Shown: positions 53,095 through 64,000 of the stretch, piece by piece
Layout of the letters: each line of letters starts with the position of its first letter
Position numbering within the stretch: position 1 is the first letter of the stretch
Assembly: GCA_949128115.1 (NCBI GenBank)
Contig: OX421962.1
Coordinates: forward strand, 55,903,787 to 55,967,786
Origin: Anaspis maculata
Lineage: Eukaryota; Arthropoda; Insecta; Coleoptera; Scraptiidae
Direction: 5' to 3'
Length of the DNA: 64,000 bases
The notes under the pieces: generated by a model
What the model saw: the letters and a program-made list of their open reading frames with translations, nothing else
Databases searched by the model: none
What the model was told of the DNA's origin: nothing
Position numbers and translations under genes: made by a program

Positions 53095-53102
53095 GGATAC
53101 AT

Positions 53103-53516
53103 CCAATTTTTGACAATTGATGCTCCGCCGCCATCTTGTATTCTCTATATTAAACATGTTTCAAAATGATAGAACTAGTTTATCGGTAGATTCATTTAAC
53201 TGCTAAATGCAAACCATGCCTATCACATTTTATGCGTTTATCTATTTTAACTCAAACTCAGCAATAACAGTTCTGCTGCTTTCCGCTCCTAAATCTAACA
53301 CACTTCCCAGAACTAGAGTTAGTGTCGGGGGATAACTTCCTATATATGGGGGAGAGGAGAGGAAGGAAATTCCATTTTATGTCGTCCGAGCGCTGTGCAA
53401 ATGCATTTTAAATTTCACGGCAACGTCCTTCTCCATCTCCAGCCAGTCCCATTTAAACTTTTATTATGTAAACTTCTTTAACACGTTTTTATTCCCGAGA
53501 AAAATAGTAAAGAATG
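53103..53516. other. Non-coding stretch
   Basis: Begins with the continuation of the interrupted repeat (CAATTGATGCTCCGCCG), then no recognisable feature. Confidence 0.4.
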
Positions 53517-53596
53517 CATGGCAATTGCCGGAAGCAGTATGTACCCATTTTGACAAAAAGCCCCCGGGACCAGACGGCGGACAGCTAGAGAGATGA
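53517..53596 (+). pseudogene. Short LINE RT remnant
   Basis: AWQLPEAVCTHFDKKPPGPD then GGQLER and stop. The KKAPGPDG block is a conserved start of the LINE reverse transcriptase region; only this block is preserved. Likely R1/jockey-like. Confidence 0.4.
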
Positions 53597-53982
53597 AAGA
53601 ATTCGAGATAATGAGATGATGTAGTATGCATGAGGAGAGCTTAGAGGTCCTAGCACAGGCGATGTATGTGTGTACAGATCAAGCCGAGGAGGATATTCTG
53701 CAGGCACGCACCATAAACAAAGCTTTTTAGACCGGAGGAAGGTGATGGTTGAATTTTTATTTTCCTCGCCCTAGACTAATGATGACTTTGTGGTCAAACA
53801 TCGGCAATCTGCATTTGCTTCAGTTTGGCCAAGAAGTTCAGCCACTCTCCATTATTCTTGTCCAGAAAGCGATGATTGATCAAGGACTGGTAGAACATAT
53901 TTTCAACTTGAGCTACCGTCTTGACAGATGTGCTATGTGTAATGTGACGGTTGTCACGGTGACATCGCGACGTGATGTATAA

Positions 53983-54141
53983 GACAATACAAATAGAAGA
54001 GACCATATGTCGTCACGGATTTTTACGGTTGCGTAGGAACCAGGCGAGTCCTTCATTCAAAAAAAGGTTGGCTGATTTTTGATGCCCCAATATCCGTGAC
54101 GACGGTGGTGATAACATATGGTCTTCTCTATTTGTATTGTC
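53983..54141. mobile_element. 159-bp hairpin MITE
   Basis: GACAATACAAATAGAAGAGA and TCTTCTCTATTTGTATTGTC are inverted, with CATATG and CGTCACGGAT / ATCCGTGACG continuing inward. TATA-like flanks. It is well preserved. Confidence 0.85.
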
Positions 54142-55654
54142 TATACGCTTCTGATGTCCGCGCCAATAAAAATGGTCGAGATTACGTGGCAAACATCGTT
54201 CCTGCTGGTTGGTGGCTCTTCGCTAAAGCTGTTAGGTAGTAGTGACCACTAGGGCCATAGACGAAAATGATGCCCAAGCGCGGCAGTAGTATGAAAAATG
54301 GAATGAAAATGCTCCCTGCCCATTCACCCCATTTTTGGTGAATGGGGTCAGGAACCAAGCCTTTTATTCTCCTAAGCCATAACTGCAACGAAGCAAGACC
54401 TTGTCGCTTTTTTTTAAAGACAAAAATTTTGATGTATGTGGTCTTTTTCTCCTGACGGTACTGCCAACACCAAGTCTAGCGTATGAGTTGGAGTCTTGAA
54501 AGTCACCATTCAGATTCACAATTTAAGATATAGATAGGTATGTACTTCAACTGTGCCAAGTCTCAATGCTCTACTCAAAAGTGCAAGGTTGGTAGGCTAA
54601 CCACCGGATAATGAGAAGAAAAACAGTTGACTGTCAAATTTTTGAAAATATGTACTAGATGGGGACGATCGACGGTAACATACAGCATTCCATTCTTGAC
54701 TTCACTCTTCATGAGACCACCGACTTTCACTCGGATATCCTGAAAAACTACTGATTTATTAAAAATGTCAATTGTCATGAAACTGACCACTAACTTCAGG
54801 ATTTTTCAGGAACGGCTGAAGATATTGAGACGCGGTTTGTTTCATCTTAACAAGCATTGCATTGTGGATTTACGTGTGACTTTCATGACTGAAACTTTTT
54901 GGTTGATAAGTTGTAATTTTTGCATTATTGAACATCCTGTGTACGGCATCTGCACGTAGTGCCATCTGGGCACCATTCTTGAAAGTAGGGTGAAGGTATG
55001 TCCATCAACTGTGCCAAATCCTAATAGTTTCCGTTCTGTTTCTCTTCAAATTGATCAACAGTGACAATACTTTACTGTCCAGAGTTGCTTTGTCGTCTTG
55101 GTTTGCGTGTGCCCGGGCATTGTTCACGCAGCCCTCTTCTTTTTGCAAGGACGAACGTTCTGTCATCTTCTCCCATCCATGAAATTTTTTCGAATTTTGA
55201 TAATGATATCTGAGAATGAATTACCATCCAAGTGAGTAACTCACTTCGTGAGTACTGTGCTGCTTGTTATTTTGCGTCCTGGGCGTTACCACCCGTTCGT
55301 TTCGTTTGCAGTTCCGCACTTTACCAGCAGCGTTCAATTTACGTTTGATGGACTTTGATCTGATTCTGCGAAGTGCATGAATTTCCAATAATGCGGACAG
55401 AAAAGCTTCTCGCCGCAGCGTATATTTCAAAATTTCAAGTTATTAGACTAAATGGCCCATGGATGATGGCCGCACGCTTCGTGGAAGATAACTTCTTACT
55501 ATTTTTACTATGGGATTGCATGAAGTACCGTCAGGGGTGATTGAATTTCACTCTGTTGAGCAATACTCGTTCACGTATGGTTAAATTTTTTATTAACAGT
55601 ACACCTAGACGTGACGATGTGAGTGTAATAATAATTTATGTCCCTTATTTTCAG
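54142..55654. other. Region upstream of the receptor start exon
   Basis: No coding exon or intact repeat recognised. It should contain 5' UTR intron sequence of the receptor gene, because the start exon is preceded by a splice acceptor (CCCTTATTTTCAG, ending at 55654), so the promoter lies further left. Confidence 0.4.
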
Positions 55655-55666
55655 ATGTTTTCATGA
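55655..55666 (+). promoter_or_regulatory. Overlapping 3-codon upstream ORF
   Basis: Directly after the acceptor the exon begins ATG TTT TCA TGA. The TGA overlaps the receptor start ATG ATG by shared bases (55663-55666). If the acceptor is used, ribosomes would meet this minimal uORF first, which could reduce or time translation of the receptor. Confidence 0.5.
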
Positions 55667-55744
55667 TGGAGTGGATAACGCGATTGCTCTTGTTGCTGCC
55701 GTTAATGAAATTGTGCAACGCCCTACCGGATGTGATACGAATAG
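55663..55744 (+). CDS. Kainate-type ionotropic glutamate receptor, start exon
   Basis: The exon encodes 27 residues plus one base: MMEWITRLLLLLPLMKLCNA, then LPDVIRI, and ends at a GTAAGT donor. The first 20 residues are a signal peptide with a Leu-rich core and likely cleavage after CNA. LPDVIRIGG at the exon junction is the start of the extracellular amino-terminal domain of kainate-type receptors (LP..IRIG.IF). Phase 1 matches the acceptor at 59353. The product would be a cation channel subunit at glutamate synapses; the family is about 900 residues long, so only the first tenth is here. Confidence 0.85.
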
Positions 55745-56391
55745 GTAAGTGATGCCCTTTTCACAGATATCCAGATATATCTAAATCTTAAGTAGTGCCT
55801 AGATATAAACTTGAAGGAACTTTTGGAATTGAGTTAGTTGTGCTCCAAACTGAGTGCATTGCAATGTGTATGAAGGGTGAACTTGTTTGGGAGTAACGCA
55901 TAGCAGACTCTATACTACCACTGTAAGAAGAAAAATATTATTTTCATAAAATGATATGGGAGGGATCTAGGTTCAAATATAATTTTTTCGCTGCTCGTCT
56001 ACGAGCCCAACATTGTTGACCGAAATTTGACCCGAGAAGTTGTTCCTCTCTATACTTATCTACATCCTAAATATATGGACGGTGAAAGTACAACATATCG
56101 TAAGTCTGATTTTACCGAAATTCGGTTTTTGCGCTCAATGACACCATATTATCACGGGGCATGTGCCCGAAAAATTTCATTGGAAAAATGAAAATCATCG
56201 GAGAATGTTTCCTATAAATCAATTTGTCCTGTCAAACCGTCTTTCAAAAATTCCTACAGGAAAAAATTACATAAAGTTTTTAAACTTCACACGCTCTCTG
56301 TATTTAGGTGCCTGTGAAAAGTTTTAAATGTATACCAAATGTGTATAATCCGAAAACAACAAACATAACTTAATTCGGGTTTGTCAAAGCT
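55745..56391. other. Receptor intron 1, first part
   Basis: No exon recognised; precedes the hAT element. Confidence 0.5.
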
Positions 56392-56868
56392 CAGTGATGT
56401 GAGTCGGTCGTATGACCAGGTCATGACACTTTGTCGCGACGGTCATGACTGTCATGTCACAATCATAAAATAACCGTGACCATTCTAATCTCAAAATAAC
56501 AGCACTGAGCTTTGATTGCAATGTTCGGAGGTTTTTCCAATTTGTTGCACTTGAAATTTTGAACAAGTATATTGATCTATGTTTTATTCTGTCATGTGAC
56601 ACACAAACATGGTATTCTGTAACAAACACTACAACAATAATTATTGTTTAATAATACTGGATAAATGCAAGTCTTTTTAGGGTATAGAAAGCAAATAAGG
56701 GACTATTCAAGTTACTGAATACGTTTTAAGGATAATCTGCATCATTTCTCGATGTCGATGTGGAAAGTACAAAAATAAAGAAAATAGATTTTCCAACATG
56801 AGTCATAAAAACGGTCACATGACCGGTCATTTGTCACAATAATAAATGACCGTCTTTTTATATCACTG
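56392..56868. mobile_element. 477-bp hAT-like MITE in receptor intron 1
   Basis: Ends CAGTGATGTGAG and TATATCACTG are inverted for the outer seven bases, GGTCATGAC / GTCACATGACCGGTCAT motifs recur at both ends, and the 8-bp flanks TCAAAGCT and TCAATGCT differ by one base. This suits an older hAT insertion. Confidence 0.75.
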
Positions 56869-59060
56869 TCAATGCTTTATAATAAAGGTTATTCCAACCC
56901 TATCAGTAGACCTAAGAAGCCTTAATTACCTATCTTGATTCAATCACTTCATTTACGATTACGCTATTTACATTATTTACATATATTTACATTATTTAAA
57001 TTATCCACGCAATATTTACACATGAACGTAAACAAATAGTATATCTACATAAAAGCACATTATATAAAAAAATTTTGTACAGATTCCCAAAGAATCATTC
57101 TACAATTAAAAAAAAATCTATCTAATCTGATGTATCGTTCTCTCGTTCCCAAATAATCTTTGGGTGACACTTTGATAACTTCTGGTGATGGTGCGTAAAT
57201 TTTGTCCTTCAGTGCACTCTGATAGTTTAGAAAACATGAATAATATACATATAAGAAGTTAAAGAAAGTAATGTGATTGTGAAAAAACATTTTTAAGGAT
57301 ATAGCCAATAATACATGGTAAGTTCAAAGGTCTAACATCAATTTTCTTGTATATAGCTGGATGCCAAAACGGAAATCGCAAAAGAAACTGATTTATGGCT
57401 CACGGACAATAATAACGACTTCATGAAATATACGTTAAAGTAATCGATTGATCGCTCACTCACCGATGTAGTGTACGTTTCCATTCAGGGAAAAAAAATA
57501 AAAAGGGGCGCCGAATTCAAAAATTCATGCAGCCAAATTTTTTTCCGATGATTTATTACTGTTCAAAAAATTAATCGGTAAATCCGTTGGAGAGGAGCTT
57601 CCATGAAGCTCGATTGGATGCAATATATGTTGCGTTTGCCCAATACACAAGAGTTCCGACAGTCCGAACAAAGTGAACTAATAGGATTATTGACAGCTAA
57701 TGGGTCGGCTAACTTTACGCGGCATGAGGGAAGAAGGAAATTTCAGAAATCAAATTAGTACGGATTGATGGGTCGGCATGTCCCACCACTCACATAGCTA
57801 ATTGCCAACTACTTGTGCCGTAAGCAGTCATTCAGCGTTCTTGCAAGTGTGCAAAAATAAATCACTTTGTATTTAAAGAGTTTTTATTTTCGCTGGAAAT
57901 TTGGATTGGTAGATTACTCTTTTGGTACTTACCTTCATTTTGAAAACAGAATTCTAATTTCGCATGGGACTTTGAAAGAAATGCATGGGCAATGCTATTA
58001 GATTTCCACATTCTCAAAAAAATAAAAATACAAATCAAATACAAATTATATTTCCCTTAAAGTCACATTAGTGTGGGGGCATAGGTCATACCTACTTCGT
58101 AAAGGTATGGTAGGTATTCATATACAAACGATGAAAAGTTATGATATAACTTGGGCATCTGCTGCAGGCAAATATTGCGGAGGCGTCTAGTATTAGTGAA
58201 ATGGGGTGAGTGGTCCCCATCAAGGAGATTGTCCCCATACAGGATACAGGGTGGTCCAGGATTATTCTGAAAAATTTCAATCATCGATCGAGCGCGAGAA
58301 AACAATGAAACCAAACCCAAAAACCATACATTATCAAAAATGCATATTAACTGAGATATGGCCTGTCAAAGCTGAAGGTGAAAAACTGAAATTCTTAACA
58401 GTAAAAATAGTTGTCAAATGTGTTTGGATGATAAGGAAATGCATTTTGAAAATCTGTTATAGTTTATTTTTGTCGTGTTACGGAAAGTACCTAACGAATG
58501 TCATGGCGGAAGTAACCGAATCAAAACAAAATATGACGAAAATGATGTTTTTGAAATTTAAACTCAAATCACCGAAACCACCGATCTGACAAAAATTCAT
58601 CACCTAAGTTTCTTCTTCTAAATTCAATCACAATATCAAAAATCTGATGATTTCCCAACAAAATCCAGTGGCGTCAAAAACAAGATGGGAGTAAAAAGAG
58701 GGAACCCCAAAAAATCTACGCCACTAGGCCTTTTGTATGGAGTTTTCATTAGGTAATCGACATACACCTATTTAAGGTTTATTCACACGAGATTTGCGCA
58801 GAATGAGTCTAATGGTTTATAAGCACAAAGTTTGTAAGTAATTCAATGTTTAATGACGTGACAGAACTAATAAGAACCCTTTTATTTCGCAATTCAGATC
58901 AATCCCATACTAAATAGTTGAACCGATAACATGCAATCAAAATCAATGCATTGTGTGAACAACATCTCTACTGGGTACATCCATAACCTCTATCCAACAA
59001 GTACCTAATAATGACTTTGATCCAGAACAAGCTAGACAGATATACAGCATCACCTTTATA
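56869..59060. other. Receptor intron 1, middle part
   Basis: Contains ATTTACATTATTTA low-complexity sequence near 56955-57000, a piece of the 16645-type palindrome near 58160 (TGCTGCAGGCAAATATTG) and a solitary ACAGGGTGGTCCAGG end at 58245. No exon recognised. Confidence 0.45.
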
Positions 59061-59191
59061 CGGGGTGTTTATAAGAAACTGTGATCGCGGCAGGCATGGG
59101 TCAGGTCGAAAAACGCAGTAACAGACGCAATTGTAGTGATCGAAAGCGGATTCCAAAGGCGATGCGATCACAGTCGTTTATAAACACCCGG
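59061..59191. mobile_element. 131-bp MITE close to receptor exon 2
   Basis: CGGGGTGTTTATAAGAAACT and GTCGTTTATAAACACCCGG are inverted, with GTGATCGC / GCGATCAC continuing inward; TATA flanks both ends. It ends 161 bases before the exon 2 acceptor site. Confidence 0.85.
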
Positions 59192-59352
59192 TATAACAGG
59201 AGGAAGCATTGTTTCTCGACACTTATGTTGAAAATATGGCAACATATGAAAAGAACTGTGGCCTTGGTGTATCAGTATTCACGTCTAAACCTCGGTCTGA
59301 ACAACGCCTTTGAAAATTGCTTCTTCTCTCAAGCAATACTTTTTTGTTTCAG

Positions 59353-59508
59353 GTGGCCTATTCCATCCGGCCGACGACAAGCAGGAAATAGCTTTCAGAT
59401 ATGCCGTGGAGAAGATCAACAGCGACAGGACAATTTTGCCTCGGTCCAAGTTGAACGCCCAGATAGAGAAAATGTCCCCTCAAGACAGTTTCCACGCTTC
59501 TAAAAAAG
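59353..59508 (+). CDS. Kainate-type ionotropic glutamate receptor, second coding exon
   Basis: After TTTTTTGTTTCAG the exon (156 nt) completes a glycine codon and encodes GLFHPADDKQEIAFRYAVEK, INSDRTILPRSKLNAQIEKM and SPQDSFHASKK, ending at GTATAT. The pattern IG.(L/I)F......E.AF..AV..IN....LLP...L......V...DSF..SKK is that of the amino-terminal ligand-binding-like domain of insect kainate receptors. Both ends are phase 1, as in that family. The residue after SKK would normally be Val, and the leftover G suits GTN. Later exons (ATD remainder, S1/S2, membrane segments) are not in the window. Closest named relative cannot be decided. Confidence 0.9.
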
Positions 59509-60245
59509 GTATATTCATAAAGCTTAAGACTTACGGCATTTTCCGCTCGTTTTCCACCAATGCCATCATCACGTCTCTGCAGACATTGAGGGGTTGGCAA
59601 TTTATGTACCACTACTACCGTCAAGGGCCGAGCATATTTTTTGTCGGAATATAATCAAATTATGCCTGCTTTTACTTCAGCAGTTCAGCACCCGCACCAA
59701 TGGCATTACATTTCAATAGAGGTTCGTTCGTCCTGATATAATAGAGGAAACCTCATCCGACGTCTAGTCGTGCTTCTTCCTTTCGCGGCGTTATTATAGT
59801 TTTTACGGTTCATGATTTTCGTTTCTAATTACTAACGTGGCGGAAGAGAACGTAGGTTCCATTAACTCTTCGAATCAATCATCTCCTCTCTCTTCTCGTT
59901 TTCGCAAATGGACCCGATGAAATTGCACGGGCCGTTTATCATCGATCAGCACAACATTGGGTTGCCTGTATGTATGTCCCCTTGATCGGAGGATGTTAAT
60001 CTGTTAAAAGTTGGAGTTGAGATTCGAGACATTACATTATGAAGGTATATAATATTCATTTGGCGGGATCGATTATGTTTCGATTCTACTGTTGGTTTGA
60101 CAACCAAATGAAGCAATTAGCAAGTCTACCGAATGGACTTGCACCAGAGCCGGACCTAGGCTTTTCTCAAGGGGGTGCAAAAGCATTAGCATTTTTATGC
60201 GTGCAATGCTTACTTATTATTAAAGAAAATCATTTATTAAAGGTA
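59509..60245. other. Receptor intron 2, first part
   Basis: No exon or repeat border recognised. Confidence 0.45.
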
Positions 60246-61007
60246 CAGGGTCTTCACGATGAAATTCACTGAGATACAACGGGAATCTCTAGGAGATTCC
60301 CCTTCGAGATATTTTGAAAAACTAAAAACTTTTTCTCAACGATTTTTCCCAGGGATTTTGAATCGATTGTCTAAAAGTTTGGTACCGCATACAGGATGTG
60401 ACATGTAACTTTTTTATTTTAAATGCAACACCCTATATTTTATTGCTTCACATGATGGAGCCTTTCCTTCTGATTACAAATATATATGACACTTATGATT
60501 TATTTTGACAAGTAAGTAGTTGGAAAAATAATAAAATAGGTAGTCAAATAAATTAAAAAATAAAAATTACGCGACATCCTGTATTAGGAACGAATTAGAC
60601 CATTCATCAATGCAGAGTTGAACTCTGCAGACAAAATGTTGCAAGAATAATTTTTTTTCTTTCAAGTGAACTGTACAAACCAAAGCCATCTTGCCGCGAA
60701 ACAAAATTATTTGACTACCTATTTTATTATTTTTCCAACAACTTACTTGGCAAAATAAATCATAAGTGTCATATATATATATTTGTAATCAGAAAAAAGG
60801 CTCCACCAAATAACACAATAAAATAAAGGGTGTTGCATTTAAAATAAAAAAGTTACATATCACACCCTGTATACGGTACCAATTAGAAATTTTTAGAGGA
60901 TCGATCTGAGGTCTCTGGGAAAAATAGTGGAGAAAAAGTTTCTAGTTCTTCGAAATATCTTGAAGGGGAATCTACTGGAGGGGGGTGAATTTTATCGTGA
61001 ACACCTG
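60246..61007. mobile_element. 762-bp inverted-repeat element in receptor intron
   Basis: CAGGGTCTTCACGATGAAAT at the left and TTTTATCGTGAACACCTG at the right are inverted; arms of about 300 bases include AAATAATAAAATAGGTAGTC and ATTTGTAATCAGA-type sequence with inverses. GTA / TAC lies outside each end. A second CACCCTGTATAC inside the right arm (60862) mirrors GCATACAGGATGTG inside the left. Confidence 0.85.
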
Positions 61008-61424
61008 TACATGACTGCCATCTGCCCCGTTTTACCTAACCAGTAGAGTAGAACGAGGTAGGTGGTGATACAAAATAGTCCCCACATTTATATTATGTCA
61101 GGTATTTTCTTCACTAAACCGATTTTCAATAAAAACAATAGAGTTTAGAAACTACAGTTCGGACTCCTAACAGTCCTAACATATACAAAAATTGAATAAA
61201 TCAGTCTATACGAAGCACTAGCAAACACACAAAAGTTATCACGATTTTTCCCTGGCCTGACAAAGAAAATTTTGTTCAAATTTATTAATACAATTGATGG
61301 AGATTCTAAATTATGAAATAAAGCTTGTATACTCACAACCATTTTTTGATAATCCTAGTTTTGCACATAGACAGTATTCCCCATCTAAACAAATCATGGG
61401 AAACCCCATTTTACCCGGCTTTTT

Positions 61425-61937
61425 TTGATAATGTCGATTACATTATACAAAGACAATGAACCGTATTCACTAGCTTACATACCATTGCGTAGCCTAAATG
61501 TTATTATTTCCAAAAGTTCACTTTCACTACTACGCAGCCTAACCAATACTTGGAAAACAAACAAGGATTTCAGTGATTTCACACAGCTATGGCAATCTGT
61601 TATCAATGCCAGTACAGCACCAACATTCTGGTCAATGTTGGAAAGTAGTTTCAATGGAAATGATTTTCAAGCAGATTTCTGTGGAGTTGTGGCTGGAAAT
61701 TCCGCTAGTATGTCTTACCGTACTCCTCGTTTCACTCAACTCCTTCCTACAAGGATGGGTGAGATGACGTGCGCGTTTAAGAGTCTTCGGCTTCAAACGT
61801 GTGAATTGTGTTCGAGTTCTCAAACCAGACAAGCTGGTCATCGGTCCTTTCTTGCGAATCTTGCGATATTTATTACTTTAGCGTGTACTCACCGCACGGC
61901 TACGACCATCTGGAAACCCGAGCGCAAGGATCACTGA
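61425..61937 (+). other. Unrecognised 170-codon open frame
   Basis: The longest non-LINE open frame in the window after the LINE at 30109. It reads MSITLYKDNEPYSLAYIPLR, has TQLWQSVINASTAPTFWSML and a Cys/Ser-rich end with CELCSSSQTRQAGHRS. No domain, transmembrane segment or signal peptide was recognised, and there is no clear splice context. The minus strand also has few stops here. It sits beside the Ty3/gypsy fragment and may be antisense to decayed retroelement sequence. Confidence 0.2.
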
Positions 61938-61989
61938 AGTGCTGGACAATTGAAATGTAACACCTGAAAATTTTAGTAGAGTTCAAAAC

Positions 61990-62510
61990 TATTTGGCTTG
62001 TCAAGGAAGGAGACAAATTTTGCTCAACACGTATCCTCCTGTTTGACAAACACACTTCTCATGCTGCACAGTCTGTGATGATAGCGAATGCCCTACCCAA
62101 TAAAAACTGCCTGGAGTACATACATAACCGCGCTTAGGCCTCTAATTCAATTGAGTGGAGCTACATCCCATCTTTGGTGATCTGTCTTGCTGAAGTACGC
62201 AACTCCGTTTTCAACCTTACCATGCACTCCTATCAAAATTCCAGCAACGTCATACCGGCTGGCGTCTGTGTAAAGTCGTATTTCCAATTTCTTGTCAAAC
62301 AATTTCGGCCCTGGGTTTGAGATAAAGCATTCTTCTAGTTGCAGGAAAGCTAGTTCTTGCTCATTTTCCCAATGCCACACTGCGTCTCGAATAAGTAAAA
62401 AACTCAACGGTTTTGATTTTGCCGCGTGATTCTAGATGAATTTACGAAAGTACCTGGTTAAATCCAGATACTGACGAACTTGATGGATATGCCGTAGACA
62501 AATATGATTC
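61990..62510 (-). pseudogene. Ty3/gypsy-type retroelement, RT end and RNase H fragment
   Basis: On the minus strand: VRQYLDLTRYFRKFI and a stop (the FLGL.NYYR.FI block after RT), then a W.W...Q..AF..L stretch, LYTDASRYDVAGILIG (RNase H, first catalytic Asp in TDAS) and VAYFSK. Further left, in shifted frames, AIITDC and FVKQED resemble later RNase H blocks. Stops and frameshifts break the frame in several places, and no protease, integrase or LTRs were identified. It is a decayed fragment within an intron of the receptor gene. Confidence 0.75.
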
Positions 62511-64000
62511 CAGGCTTCTTGTAAAACGCCCCGATATTTTGTGAAAAGCCGACAAAACGAGTATATTTGATTTTTCAGGTGTTAGACCCAATCAAAATGA
62601 CAAATGCGGCAAAGCAAGAGTCGAGGTTTAAGTTTCTCATTATACCTGCTTATTTTCAAACGTTTTTCATTTTGCCTGGGGGTGCCAATATCACGTCGGA
62701 AAAGACGCGCGGCTCACTAGGGCTCAAAACGACACACAAGAACACAAGGGGGTCCGATAGGGGTCATGTACCACATGACGGAACAAGGGTGATTGCTAAA
62801 GGTCCGAAGCCGAAGCCATGGAACAATGCAAGAGGGCTCAGCAAAGCTACAATCGACATTTGAGACTCCAGGTGCCCAATGGAGCCCTGGATAACACAAA
62901 CAGGCAAAAGAGCCATAAAAAAATATACGGGAACTCACCAGCTTCTCACGTGTAAGAGAGTTTGATAAAAGTTCACTAAAATCTTTCAAAATAACGAGAA
63001 TAGAGGGGGTCGGAGTCGGAGAACCACTTTTATTCACAACCATTATGGTAATAGACCCATTACTGACTTTTAAAAAGTTGGAGAGAGACGCTTTGTTGAT
63101 GATTTTTTTTTCCGCCTCCGAAATCACTTTCCGCCTCGGTTAGAGGGCGGAAAGTGCATGGCCTGCTTGACTGATTGACAATTGACAAATGGATGACGGA
63201 ATGACCGGTGTGGAGGGTCTCGAATTGAAGAGTCAAACGCAGTTTTGTGAGGTTAAGGGTGCCAGTAATTATTATGGTATGGTGTTTATGATATAATTAT
63301 TGATGATTCTGATAGCCTAATTGACTATTTAAACTCCGAATCTTCATTCTAACCATTCTTAATGGTTGTGAATAAAATAGTATACATACTCTCGGCGGTA
63401 ATTGCTTCATTCCTGCTTCAAGCATAGCTGCGAGCTGCTCGCAGCTTATCTTGCTCTCAGCAGTAATGAAGCACTTTCCGCCTCGGTATGTAATATACTA
63501 TTATACCCCCCATATTTCCGAAAATAGAAGTCATATATTTTTTCAACATTGTTCTGGAACTTCTGAAGTATTGTTTGCGGTTCAATTTTCTACCCCAACT
63601 TTGCAAACACCCTGTATACAGAACGACTGGCTGGCTTTTTGCTTGCCGTTAATAATATTTTTCGAGGCACAGAAAAATAGGGAACAAAGAAATCATCACC
63701 ACCATTTTTGTGCTACTCTGCTACTGAAAATGGAATTTTCCTACGGAGTCTGGTCCCGTAAATAAAGGTTTTTCAGACAGCTGTTGTTTGTTTGTTCATC
63801 AACAAATATTTCTCTTGCAATCCTTGCTGAAAACTTCCACAGTTGAGCTTGAAGACCGAGGGCGTAAAAGCAATAAAAAAGCTACTGATGCCATTGTTTG
63901 ATTTGTAGGCGTCAGCTTGTGATTTTATTTATATGAAATGAAGGCTTTAATAGCCCTCGAGGACTGCTTTTTCCGGCATAATTTCATTCCAACCCCAGTA
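62511..64000. other. Receptor intron sequence, mostly unrecognised
   Basis: CACTTTCCGCCTCGG occurs at 63126 and 63473, with TTAGAGGGCGGAAAGTGC forming a small hairpin at 63128-63154, suggesting ends of an old repeat. CACCCTGTATAC at 63609 is a solitary MITE-type end. No further receptor exon was recognised. Confidence 0.4.

Noticed and set aside
56941..57010. ATTTACATTATTTACAT tract as a promoter
   Set aside because: Low-complexity AT-rich repeat inside an intron; no other promoter feature.
61990..62510. An intact Ty3/gypsy element
   Set aside because: Only the RT end and RNase H region are visible, with stops and frameshifts; no LTR pair, protease or integrase was found.

Overview
The window is AT-rich eukaryotic nuclear DNA, most likely from an insect. 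The reasons are spliced exons with GT/AG borders, long introns, insect-type LINE clades (CR1/jockey-like, R1-like, an RNase-H LINE, and an RTE/BovB-like LINE), a tRNA-derived SINE, hAT and Tc1/mariner relics, and the first coding exons of an insect-type kainate glutamate receptor. The order cannot be settled from this sequence. Nothing prokaryotic, no rRNA and no functional tRNA gene was seen.

Host genes are sparse. (1) On the minus strand, three phase-compatible exons (4999-4894, 1481-1257, 1197-1061) form the 3' part of an unrecognised basic protein. A paralogous copy of its last exon lies at 64-1, so the locus may run off the left edge. (2) On the plus strand, the signal-peptide exon (55663-55744) and next exon (59353-59508) of an ionotropic glutamate receptor fit together in phase across a 3.6 kb intron; the rest lies beyond the right edge. 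Weaker candidates are a minus-strand ORF at 19762-20139 cut at its 5' end by a hAT insertion, a thioredoxin-like exon at 35209-35365 (minus), and an exon-like GC-rich block at 28670-28992.

Most of the rest is transposon strata. Inverted-repeat elements occur throughout, many nested. They include TA-flanked MITEs with CAGGGTG or CCGGGTG ends (7220, 7860, 20295, 35896, 36862, 59061, 60246), hAT-like elements with 8-bp target duplications (11444, 20130, 56392), a 602-bp element with a perfect 8-bp duplication (52493), and a distinctive group of 1.2-4.4 kb near-palindromes ending TAG...CTA with apparent 3-bp duplications (15069, 40428, 41413, 45135).

The clearest history is one RTE-like LINE on the minus strand, spread from 46610 down to 39755. 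It is split by three inverted-repeat elements, two of which carry further insertions. Removing the 45135-46352 element with one copy of the 3-bp duplication brings the LINE reading frame back into register. The palindromes with TAG...CTA ends are the best candidate here for an undescribed transposon group. Functional genes do not form an operon-like unit; the window is host introns and intergenic DNA built up by layered insertions.
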